The notes below the pieces were generated by a model that saw nothing but the letters and a program-made list of their open reading frames with translations, did not search any database and had not been told where the DNA came from. Below are positions 14,222-20,440 of a stretch of DNA of 20,440 nucleotides, piece after piece. This DNA comes from Croceibacterium_A sp039920345 (GTDB lineage: Bacteria; Pseudomonadota; Alphaproteobacteria; Sphingomonadales; Sphingomonadaceae), in the NCBI GenBank assembly GCA_039920345.1, contig JBDSDZ010000018.1:1-20440 (forward strand), read 5' to 3'. Numbering within the stretch: the first letter of the stretch is position 1; each line of letters starts with the position of its first letter. Made by a program: the position numbers and the translations under genes.

Positions 14222-15826
14222 TTACAAGTTCAAGTCGGTGGGACGCGCGCGGCGGAGCCAGCCCGCAGCCCACATCCGGGTCATGGTGACCCCGGTGAAG
14301 ACACTGGTGAACAGGCCGACGATCAGCACGATGGCAAAGCCGCGAACCGGGCCCGAGCCGAACATGAACAGCAGCACGCCAGCGATGAAGTTGGTCACGT
14401 TGGCATCGTAAATCGCCCGGCTCGCCTCCCTGTAGCCATTCTCCACCGCGGCAACGACGCGGCGGCCGCGTTTTCTCTCTTCGCGGATGCGTTCGTAGAT
14501 CAGCACGTTGGCATCGACCGCGGCACCGATGGTGAGCACGAAGCCGGCAAGGCCCGGCAAGGTCAGGGTCGAGCCCATGACCGACATGATCCCGATCAGC
14601 ATCAGCACGTTTATCACCAGGGCGCCGGTAGCGTAGATGCCGAAGCGGCCATAGGTGACCAGCATCAGCAGGATCACCGCGCCGGCGCCGATCAGCATCG
14701 CCAGCACGCCCTTGTGGATCGAGTCCGCCCCGAGCTCCGGGCCAACGGTGCCTTCCTGGATCACCGTGAGATCGACCGGCAACGCACCCGAGCGGAGCGA
14801 AATCGCCAGCTGGTTGGCGCTGTCGCTGGTGAACTTGCCGGAGATGCGCGCCTGCCCGCCGATGATCGCGGTCTCGATGTTCGGCGCCGAGATCACTTGG
14901 CCATCGAGGATGATCGCGAACGGCTTGCCGACGTTCTGGCTGGTCAGCCGGGCGAAGCGCGCGCCGCCCTGCGAATCGAACGTGATGTTGACGATCGGCT
15001 CGTTGGTCTGCTGATCAAAACTTGCCTGCGCGTTGGTCAGCGAATCGCCACGAATGCCGCCGAGCCGCTTGACCGCGATCGACGTGCCGGCACCGGAAGA
15101 GCCGGGCTCATAAGGCACAATCTCGCTGCCCGGAGGGGCAACGCCCTGCTGGATGTCGGATTGCAGCGCGGTCTGGTCGACCAGCTTGAATTCGAGGTTG
15201 GCGGTCTGGCCGAGCAGTTCCTTGAGCGCCTTGGGATTGTCGAGCCCGGGGACTTCCACCGAAATCCGGTCGGCATCTTCGCGCACGATGGTCGGCTCGC
15301 GGGTGCCGAGCGAATCGATCCGCTTGCGCACCACTTCGGTGGCGCTGTCCATCGCCTGGTCGACCGCAAGGTCGAGCCCGGCCTGGGTCTGCGACATCAC
15401 GATGCGGCTGCCATCGACCACATCGATCGTCCAGTCGCGCTTGCCGCTCAGGCCCGCGCCGGTCGTCAGCGGTTCGAGCACATCGCGCGCGGCGTCGACC
15501 TGGCTGGGATCGTTGAGCAGGAAGGCGATCTTGCCCCCCGCGGTCGAGATATCGCCCACGACGATCCGCGGGGTGGCGTTGCGCAAGGCCTCGCGCACCG
15601 CCTCCTCTTTGGTATCGAGCCGTTGCTGAGCCACTTGCGAGGTATTGGCTTCGAGCAGCAGGTGGCTGCCGCCAGCAAGGTCGAGGCCGAGATTGACCGT
15701 CTTGTGGGGCAAAGCTGCGGGCCATTGCAGTCCTGCAACCGAAACCAGCGAAGGCACGGCAGCGAGGGCACAAAGCAGTGTGATAGACCACAGGAAGATC
15801 CGGCGCCAAAGCGGGAAATCGAGCAT
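14222..15826 (-). CDS. secD: Protein translocase subunit SecD
   Basis: A 534-aa inner-membrane partner of SecF. Membrane helix 1 lies near residues 10-30. The first periplasmic domain begins with the conserved NLGLDLAGGSHLLLE. The rest of the large periplasmic region contains ISVEVPGLDNPKALKELLGQTANLEFKLV. The C-terminal helical bundle holds LTIGAAVDANVLIYERIREERKRG and FIAGVLLFMFGSGPVRGFAI. This is slightly shorter than E. coli SecD (615 aa) but usual for alphaproteobacteria. It lies between yajC (17-bp gap) and secF (10-bp gap), clearly one operon. Confidence 0.96.
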   Translation of the reverse strand: MLDFPLWRRIFLWSITLLCALAAVPSLVSVAGLQWPAALPHKTVNLGLDLAGGSHLLLEANTSQVAQQRLDTKEEAVREALRNATPRIVVGDISTAGGKIAFLLNDPSQVDAARDVLEPLTTGAGLSGKRDWTIDVVDGSRIVMSQTQAGLDLAVDQAMDSATEVVRKRIDSLGTREPTIVREDADRISVEVPGLDNPKALKELLGQTANLEFKLVDQTALQSDIQQGVAPPGSEIVPYEPGSSGAGTSIAVKRLGGIRGDSLTNAQASFDQQTNEPIVNITFDSQGGARFARLTSQNVGKPFAIILDGQVISAPNIETAIIGGQARISGKFTSDSANQLAISLRSGALPVDLTVIQEGTVGPELGADSIHKGVLAMLIGAGAVILLMLVTYGRFGIYATGALVINVLMLIGIMSVMGSTLTLPGLAGFVLTIGAAVDANVLIYERIREERKRGRRVVAAVENGYREASRAIYDANVTNFIAGVLLFMFGSGPVRGFAIVLIVGLFTSVFTGVTMTRMWAAGWLRRARPTDLNL

Positions 15827-15843
15827 CTTGGTGCTATCCGCGC

Positions 15844-16164
15844 TCAGTCGTTGGCCGGCTTGCCGCCGGGCACGACGATGTCGCCCAGCGTGGCCTTGAC
15901 TGCCTTGACCTTTACGCCCTGGGCAATCTCGAGCTCGACGTAATCGTCATCGACCTTGAGCACCTTGCCGAGCAATCCTCCGGCCGTGACCACCTGGTCG
16001 CCGCGCTTCACGCCCGCGACTTTCTCGCGGTGGAGCTTCTGCTGGCGCATCTGCGGGCGAATGATCAGGAACCAAAAGATCACCACCATGCCGATGATCG
16101 GCAGGAACTGGACCCATCCCGGAGGGGATGCCGCAGCGGTACCGGCGGCAAGAATATCGAGCAT
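15844..16164 (-). CDS. yajC: Preprotein translocase subunit YajC
   Basis: A 106-aa protein with one membrane helix (about 20-38, FLPIIGMVVIFWFLIIRPQ) and the diagnostic RPQMRQQKLHREKVAGVKRGDQVVTAGGLLGKVLKVDDDYVELEIAQGVKVKAVKATLGDIV. YajC associates with SecDF and YidC. First gene of the yajC-secD-secF operon; its promoter should lie in 16165-16350 on the minus strand, though I could not pick a convincing one. Confidence 0.95.
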   Translation of the reverse strand: MLDILAAGTAAASPPGWVQFLPIIGMVVIFWFLIIRPQMRQQKLHREKVAGVKRGDQVVTAGGLLGKVLKVDDDYVELEIAQGVKVKAVKATLGDIVVPGGKPAND

Positions 16165-16312
16165 GTTTACGGCCTATCAGGTCGGCAAAAAGGGCTCTCT
16201 TGGTGGGCTCGGGCGCCTCATGGACACCCCTCTCCCGCAGAGGCCGCCGCGCCTAGCAGCAAAGCGAAGGGGGTGCAATCTGCCCCGCTCGTGTCCCGCC
16301 TGGTCCGAACGC

Positions 16313-16341
16313 TTGCAAGGCGTCAATGGCTTGCCTATAGG
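16313..16341 (+). promoter_or_regulatory. Promoter of tRNA-Pro
   Basis: TTGCAA (16313-16318) and TATAGG (16336-16341) are separated by exactly 17 bp and resemble housekeeping -35 and -10 elements. Transcription would begin near 16348, about 10 bp before the mature tRNA. Confidence 0.6.
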
Positions 16342-16358
16342 CCCGGCCTCCACTGGAT

Positions 16359-16435
16359 CGGGACGTAGCGCAGCCTGGTAGCGCATCACACTGGGGGTGT
16401 GGGGGTCGCAGGTTCGAATCCTGTCGTCCCGACCA
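16359..16435 (+). tRNA. tRNA-Pro (anticodon GGG)
   Basis: A 77-nt cloverleaf with an encoded CCA end. The acceptor stem CGGGACG pairs with CGTCCCG (16425-16431), discriminator A. The D-stem is GCGC/GCGC around AGCCTGGTA. The anticodon stem TCACA/TGTGG encloses the loop CTGGGGG, giving anticodon GGG at loop positions 34-36, which reads CCC proline codons. The T-arm contains GGTTCGAATCC. All stems pair well. It converges with the fumarylacetoacetate hydrolase-family gene and has its own promoter. Confidence 0.95.
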
Positions 16436-16453
16436 GTGGCCCCCAACCAACAA

Positions 16454-17311
16454 TCAGCGACCACCCGGCTCTGTCACGCGGTTCTCGATCGCGCCGATGC
16501 TGTCGATCTCGCACCGCACTACGTCGCCCGGCTTCAGATAGCTGGGCGGGTCCATCGCCATGCCCACACCTTCGGGCGTTCCGGTGGCGATCAGATCGCC
16601 CGGCTCGAGCGTGAACGCGGTCGAGAGATATTCGATCTGCGCGGCGATGCTGTGGGTCATGTGCGCGGTGGTGCTCTGCTGGCGCACCGTGCCGTTGACC
16701 AGACAGCGTAGTGCGAGCGCCTGCGGATCGGGAATTTCGTCAGCCGTGACGATCCACGGTCCGATCGGGCCGTGCGTGTCAAAGCTCTTGCCCATGGTGA
16801 AAGTTGGGGTGTGGCGCTGCCAGTCACGCGCCGAAACATCATTGGCGACGCAGTAGCCGAACACGTGGTCGAGCGCGTCTGCCGCTTTCACCCCCTTAGC
16901 CGCGCGGCCGATCACCACGCCCAGTTCGACTTCGTAGTCGAGCATCTCGGTTACGCCCGGGTCAATCGGATCGAACGGCCCGTTGATGCAGGTGGTCTGC
17001 TTGTTGAACCAGTACTGGTGCGCGGGCGATCCGCCGTGGCCCATCTCGGCCACGTGTTTCGCATAGTTCATGCCGATGGCGAGGTACTTGCCGGGGCGGA
17101 GCGGCGCGAGCAGCCGCACGTCGGCCAGCGCCAGATGCGGCGAGGCCGAGGCGACAAGCGAGCGTAACCGGTCGAGCGCCGGTTCTCCCGCCGCGATAAT
17201 TGCGGTGATGCTCGTCTCAGCAAAGCCGGCGGCAGCGAGGTCTATCACGCCCTCGCCCGCCAGCAGCCCGAGGCCAATCCGGCCGCCAGTCTCAAATCGT
17301 GCTATTTTCAT
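16454..17311 (-). CDS. Fumarylacetoacetate hydrolase family protein
   Basis: A 285-aa cytosolic enzyme of the FAH superfamily, which hydrolyses or decarboxylates acylpyruvate-type compounds in aromatic catabolism. The N-terminal small domain (about 1-70) is followed by the catalytic FAH domain starting at KYLAIGMNYAKHVAEMG. Metal ligands are visible: E127 and E129 in DYEVELGVVIG, and D158 in VANDVSARDWQ. The GKSFDTHGPIGPWIVTADEI and ATGTPEGVGM motifs are typical of the 5-carboxymethyl-2-hydroxymuconate/ureidoglycolate lyase-like branch. The substrate cannot be assigned. I chose ATG 17311 because MKIARFETGG is the usual family N-terminus; the frame extends to 17347 without added homology. No catabolic genes adjoin it. 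Confidence 0.9.
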   Translation of the reverse strand: MKIARFETGGRIGLGLLAGEGVIDLAAAGFAETSITAIIAAGEPALDRLRSLVASASPHLALADVRLLAPLRPGKYLAIGMNYAKHVAEMGHGGSPAHQYWFNKQTTCINGPFDPIDPGVTEMLDYEVELGVVIGRAAKGVKAADALDHVFGYCVANDVSARDWQRHTPTFTMGKSFDTHGPIGPWIVTADEIPDPQALALRCLVNGTVRQQSTTAHMTHSIAAQIEYLSTAFTLEPGDLIATGTPEGVGMAMDPPSYLKPGDVVRCEIDSIGAIENRVTEPGGR

Positions 17312-17421
17312 GCCCGCAACCCTAGGCGCAGCGATGGCACGCGCCAATATCGAGAATTCACTTTCCTACACGAACCTATTTGGTTCATAACTCGCGAATC
17401 GCCAACCAGCGGAGCGCGCGC

Positions 17422-17835
17422 ATGCCCCTTTTCGAATCCATCCTTGGCCCCCTCGCCTCGATCATCGACAAGGTCATCCCGGACAAGGCCGCGCGCGAAC
17501 AGGCCAAGATCGAGCTGGTCAAGCTGGAGGGCACGCAGGACCTCGACGCGATCCAGGCACGCCTCGCCGCGATCCTCGCCGAAGCGCAGTCCGCCGACCC
17601 GTGGACCAGCCGCGCCCGCCCCAGCTTCCTTTACGTGATGTACCTGATCCTGCTGTGCTCGATCCCGATGGGCCTGCTCGCCGCCTTCCGCCCCCAAGCC
17701 GCGCTCGACATCGCCGGCGGGATGAACGCCTATCTCAATGGCTTGCCCGAACCGCTCTACGCCCTCTTCGCCACCGGCTACCTCGGCTACACGGCGGCGC
17801 GGCAGTGGGGCAAGGTCAAGGGGGTGGAGCGGTAG
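17422..17835 (+). CDS. Holin family protein (3TM type)
   Basis: A 137-aa protein. The N-terminal amphipathic and charged helices (about 1-55, LASIIDKVIPDKAAREQAKIELVKL, then AIQARLAAILAEAQSADPWTSRARPSFLYVMY) match the Holin_3TMs pattern. Hydrophobic segments lie at about 69-89 and 106-127. Holins make membrane pores that release endolysin. In alphaproteobacteria, members occur with prophages or gene transfer agents and also alone. ATG 17422 has GGAG (17411-17414) 7 nt upstream; an upstream TTG at 17380 is less likely. No endolysin, phage or gene-transfer-agent gene adjoins it here, so the role is open. Confidence 0.78.
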   Translation: MPLFESILGPLASIIDKVIPDKAAREQAKIELVKLEGTQDLDAIQARLAAILAEAQSADPWTSRARPSFLYVMYLILLCSIPMGLLAAFRPQAALDIAGGMNAYLNGLPEPLYALFATGYLGYTAARQWGKVKGVER

Positions 17836-17884
17836 AAGTTTGAGCACGCGACGGCGAAAAACGACTCAGTTGCCCGGCATCGTC

Positions 17885-17905
17885 ACCCCGGACTTGATCC
17901 GGGGT
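17885..17905. repeat. Intergenic palindrome (CCCCGGA type)
   Basis: ACCCCGGA (17885-17892), loop CTTGA, TCCGGGGT (17898-17905), a perfect 8-bp stem. It lies between the convergent holin and small membrane-protein genes. I recall the CCCGGACTTGATCCGGG-type palindrome as abundant in alphaproteobacterial intergenic regions. It may act as a terminator or 3' stabiliser here, but there is no T-run. Confidence 0.65.
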
Positions 17906-17977
17906 CCCGCTTCCATCCTGCGCGGCTGGCACTGGATCGGCAACGCGCTTGACCCCGGCAACAACCGATGGAGTCAG

Positions 17978-18187
17978 CTAGGGTGTTGTCTGCGTCGTAT
18001 CGGAGGTGGTGACGACGCTGCTGATTTCATCGTCCTCGCCCGCAACGATAATCGTTTCCTGGCCGTCAGCACCCTGCATGCGCAGGATGCGGCGGTTCTG
18101 GACGCTGCGCCATCCCACTGCGACGATAACCAGGAAGACGCCGAGTCCGAGGAAGATCGCCAAGGAATTTGCCGCTGAATCGGTCAT
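17978..18187 (-). CDS. Small single-helix membrane protein
   Basis: A 69-aa protein: short polar N-terminus, one membrane helix (about 8-25, SLAIFLGLGVFLVIVAVGW), a basic juxtamembrane stretch (RSVQNRRILRM), and an acidic, Ser/Thr-rich C-terminal tail (GEDDEISSVVTTSDTTQTT). By the positive-inside rule the tail should be cytoplasmic. I chose ATG 18187, with AGGGCGA upstream; the frame stays open to 18286, but that part is basic and lacks gene-like features. I do not recognise a family. It is divergent from aroQ across 183 bp. Confidence 0.55.
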   Translation of the reverse strand: MTDSAANSLAIFLGLGVFLVIVAVGWRSVQNRRILRMQGADGQETIIVAGEDDEISSVVTTSDTTQTTP

Positions 18188-18370
18188 GTAAAATCGCCCT
18201 ATCAAACTTCTGCGCCGCCATAAGGCCATGAAAAGTTTAAAAAGTCCGTTTTTCGAAAGAACGTCTATTTTCGGGTGTCTGCGCATGGCCTTCCAACGAC
18301 AAGGTTGGTGTCGTCAGGCGACTGTCAGCCCCCGCTTCCCCCTCGCCGCCCTTCCCGCTAAGCGGAGCGC

Positions 18371-18808
18371 ATGTCTGATACCGTCTATGTCCTCAACGGC
18401 CCCAACCTCAACCTGCTCGGCACGCGCGAGCCGGAGATTTATGGGACCGACACGCTGGATGACATCGCCATTATGCTCGAGGCGCGGGCGCGCGAACTCG
18501 GGCTGGAAATCGACATGCGCCAGTCGAACCACGAAGGGCACCTGATCGACTGGCTGCACGAGGCGCAGGGCGCGGGCGCCATGGCCGTGCTGCTCAATGC
18601 CGGCGGCCTGACGCATACCTCGATTGCGCTGCACGATGCGATCAAGTCGATCCGCACGCCGGTCATCGAAGTGCATTTGTCCGACCCGATGACGCGTGAG
18701 CCGTTTCGCCATGTTTCCTACGTCGGCATGGCGGCGGTGGATACGGTGCAGGGGCTCGGCGCGAAGTCGTACCTGGTGGCGCTGGAAAAGGCTGCTGCCC
18801 TCCCCTAA
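18371..18808 (+). CDS. aroQ: Type II 3-dehydroquinate dehydratase
   Basis: A 145-aa cytosolic enzyme of the shikimate pathway, trans-dehydrating 3-dehydroquinate to 3-dehydroshikimate; type II enzymes form dodecamers. All landmarks are visible: LNGPNLNLLGTREPEIYG (Arg19 and Tyr24 of the active-site lid), QSNHEGHLIDW (51-61), LNAGGLTHTSIAL (75-87) and EVHLSDPMTREPFRHVSY (100-117). Length is typical. GGAG (18364-18367) sits close to ATG 18371. Placement directly upstream of accB-accC is a common alphaproteobacterial arrangement. Confidence 0.96.
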   Translation: MSDTVYVLNGPNLNLLGTREPEIYGTDTLDDIAIMLEARARELGLEIDMRQSNHEGHLIDWLHEAQGAGAMAVLLNAGGLTHTSIALHDAIKSIRTPVIEVHLSDPMTREPFRHVSYVGMAAVDTVQGLGAKSYLVALEKAAALP

Positions 18809-18836
18809 CCGGTTACACCAACAACCATGACTTGCC

Positions 18837-18850
18837 TTGCCGCGCGGCAA
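18837..18850. repeat. 14-bp perfect palindrome between aroQ and accB
   Basis: TTGCC-GCGC-GGCAA is fully self-complementary. It could form a short hairpin or be a protein site in the 83-bp gap; no T-run follows on the plus strand. It may be chance in GC-rich DNA. Confidence 0.3.
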
Positions 18851-18891
18851 AACGCATAGCGACCCCCCTGTTCGACAGCCTAGAGGATTGA

Positions 18892-19365
18892 ATGGCCGAG
18901 ACTGGAAAGACCGGGCGCGCCCCACGCATGAACATCGACACCGCGCTGGTGCGCGAGCTGGCCGAGCTCCTGTCCGAAACCGGACTGACGGAAATCGAAG
19001 TTGAAGATGGCGACCGCAAGATCAAGGTCTCGCGCGGCATGGTTGCGCCGGCGCAGGCTTTGTCGGTCGCGGCCGCACCTGCTGCTGCCGCAGCACCGGC
19101 CGAGCAGCCCGCGGCGCCGGTTGACGACACCGCCAACGCGATCCGTTCGCCGATGGTCGGCACGGCCTATCTCCACCCCGAACCGGGCGCCGATTCCTTC
19201 GTCAGCGTGGGCGACAAGGTGAAGGCCGGGCAGACGCTGCTGATAATCGAGGCGATGAAGGTGATGAACCCGATCGCCGCCACCGCCGATGGCGTGGTGC
19301 AGAAAATCCTCATCACCAATGCCCAGCCGGTCGAATTCGACCAGCCGCTGGTCGTGGTGGTTTAA
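18892..19365 (+). CDS. accB: Biotin carboxyl carrier protein of acetyl-CoA carboxylase
   Basis: A 157-aa carrier subunit. An N-terminal helical region (MNIDTALVRELAELLSETGLTEIEVEDGDRKIKVSRG) leads to an Ala/Pro-rich hinge (about 52-80) and the C-terminal biotinyl domain (about 83-157). The biotin-accepting lysine is K123 in the EAMKVMN motif. The carrier moves carboxylated biotin from AccC to the carboxyltransferase AccAD, the first step of fatty-acid synthesis. ATG 18892 has AGAGGA 4 nt upstream; an internal ATG (residue 13) matches the usual family start and remains possible. accC follows after 3 bp. Confidence 0.96.
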   Translation: MAETGKTGRAPRMNIDTALVRELAELLSETGLTEIEVEDGDRKIKVSRGMVAPAQALSVAAAPAAAAAPAEQPAAPVDDTANAIRSPMVGTAYLHPEPGADSFVSVGDKVKAGQTLLIIEAMKVMNPIAATADGVVQKILITNAQPVEFDQPLVVVV

Positions 19366-19368
19366 CCC

Positions 19369-20440
19369 ATGCCGATTACCCGCCTGCTGATCGCCAATCG
19401 CGGCGAGATCGCGCTGCGTATCCACCGCGCGGCGCATGAAATGGGCATCGAGACGGTGGCGGTGCACTCCACCGCCGATGCCGACGCGATGCATGTGCGG
19501 CTGGCCGACCATGCGATCTGCATCGGCCCGCCACCGGCCAGCGAAAGCTACCTCAACACCGCCGCGATCATTTCGGCGGCCGAAATCTCCGGCGCGGATG
19601 CGATCCACCCGGGCTACGGCTTCATGTCGGAAAACGCCCAGTTCGCCGAAATCGTCGAAGCGCATGACATCATCTGGATCGGGCCCAAGCCCGAACATAT
19701 TCGCACCATGGGCGATAAGGTCGAGGCCAAGCGTACCGCGGGCAAGCTCGGCCTGCCGCTGGTGCCGGGCTCAGACGGGGCGATTACCGATCCGGTCGAA
19801 GCGGCCAAGATTGCCGAGGAAATCGGCTATCCGGTAATCATCAAGGCCGCCTCAGGCGGCGGCGGACGCGGGATGAAAGTCTGCACCGGCCCTGACGACC
19901 TTGAAATGCTGATGCAGCAGGCGGGCAGCGAGGCCAAGGCCGCGTTCGGCGATGATACCGTCTATCTCGAAAAATACCTCGGTAACCCGCGGCACATTGA
20001 ATTCCAGGTGTTCGGCGATGGCAACGGCACCGCGATCCATTTGGGCGAGCGCGACTGTTCGCTCCAGCGTCGGCACCAGAAAGTGCTCGAAGAAGCGCCC
20101 TCGCCGGTCATCACTCCGGCCGAGCGCGACCGGATGGGCGGGATCGTCGCCAGTGCGATGGCCGACATGGCCTATCGCGGCGCGGGCACGATCGAATTCC
20201 TGTGGGAAAACGGCGAGTTCTATTTTATCGAAATGAACACCCGGTTGCAGGTCGAGCACCCGGTTACCGAAGCCATTACCGGGGTCGATCTGGTGCGCGA
20301 GCAGATCCGCATTGCTGACGGCAAGCCGCTCTCGGTCAAACAGGAAGACATCGTCTTCAGCGGCCACGCGATCGAATGCCGGATTAACGCCGAAGACCCG
20401 TGGAACTTCACCCCCTCACCGGGCCTCGTGACCAATTACC
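19369..20440 (+). CDS. accC: Biotin carboxylase AccC (3' end outside window)
   Basis: The first 357 codons of the biotin carboxylase subunit, cut by the window end; the family is usually about 450 aa. Seen: the N-terminal biotin-carboxylase domain LLIANRGEIALRI, HPGYGFMSENA, the ATP-grasp core with IIKAASGGGGRGMK (K159, glycine loop 163-168), ERDCSLQRRHQKVLEEAPSP (K238), the metal and catalytic residues FIEMNTRLQVEHPVTE (E288, N290, R292), and the start of the C-terminal domain HAIECRINAEDP. It carboxylates the biotin on AccB using ATP and bicarbonate. The 3-bp gap from accB suggests translational coupling. Confidence 0.96.
   Translation, partial: MPITRLLIANRGEIALRIHRAAHEMGIETVAVHSTADADAMHVRLADHAICIGPPPASESYLNTAAIISAAEISGADAIHPGYGFMSENAQFAEIVEAHDIIWIGPKPEHIRTMGDKVEAKRTAGKLGLPLVPGSDGAITDPVEAAKIAEEIGYPVIIKAASGGGGRGMKVCTGPDDLEMLMQQAGSEAKAAFGDDTVYLEKYLGNPRHIEFQVFGDGNGTAIHLGERDCSLQRRHQKVLEEAPSPVITPAERDRMGGIVASAMADMAYRGAGTIEFLWENGEFYFIEMNTRLQVEHPVTEAITGVDLVREQIRIADGKPLSVKQEDIVFSGHAIECRINAEDPWNFTPSPGLVTNY

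Noticed and set aside
13258..15943. Long plus-strand frames opposite secF and secD (343 and 593 codons)
   Set aside because: They are reverse-complement readings of strongly conserved genes in GC-rich DNA, Asp/Arg/His-rich and without domains.
16359..16435. tRNA-Pro as a mobile-element attachment site
   Set aside because: No integrase or duplicated 3' tRNA fragment is seen on either side within the window.

Overview
The window looks like a chromosomal segment from an alphaproteobacterium of the order Sphingomonadales (Sphingomonadaceae or Erythrobacteraceae). This rests on the high G+C, on protein families typical of the group (a small NDUFS4-like complex I subunit, a DUF6456 protein, a PepSY/response-regulator/kinase cluster, yajC-secD-secF, aroQ-accB-accC), and on short palindromic repeats that I recall as common in sphingomonad genomes. 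The taxonomic call comes from memory of such genomes, not from a search.

Layout. 1-2870: two minus-strand housekeeping genes, the NDUFS4-like protein and the helicase HrpB. 2871-5339: a small accessory islet, lower in G+C at its edges, with an unrecognised 136-aa gene, a 59-aa gene, a three-helix membrane protein and a glutathione S-transferase. Every gap between these genes, and the gap to the next core gene, holds one copy of the same roughly 30-bp inverted repeat, always in the same orientation. 5340-6719: a polyprenyl diphosphate synthase (-) divergent from a chorismate mutase (+). 6738-6763: a strong hairpin between two convergent genes. 6778-10142: minus-strand genes for a histidine kinase, its OmpR-type regulator, a secreted PepSY protein and a secreted SIMPL-domain protein. 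10251-12077: an ABC-F ATPase (Uup type) whose linker contains an in-frame 93-bp double-palindrome element. 12074-13212: a DUF6456 gene divergent from an XRE-family regulator. 13234-16164: the Sec accessory operon yajC-secD-secF (-). 16359-16435: tRNA-Pro(GGG) with a good promoter. 16454-17311: a fumarylacetoacetate hydrolase-family enzyme (-). 17422-17835: an isolated holin-like gene, followed by a third type of palindrome. 17978-18187: a small membrane-anchored protein (-). 18371-end: aroQ, accB and the first part of accC (+).

Functionally this is mostly core metabolism and cell-envelope work: two aromatic amino-acid pathway enzymes (chorismate mutase and 3-dehydroquinate dehydratase), isoprenoid quinone side-chain synthesis, the first step of fatty-acid synthesis, protein export and envelope sensing. 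I found no CRISPR array, transposase, integrase, toxin-antitoxin pair or recognisable defence system. The most unusual signals are the repeat-punctuated islet at 2871-5339 and the coding palindrome inside the ABC-F gene.
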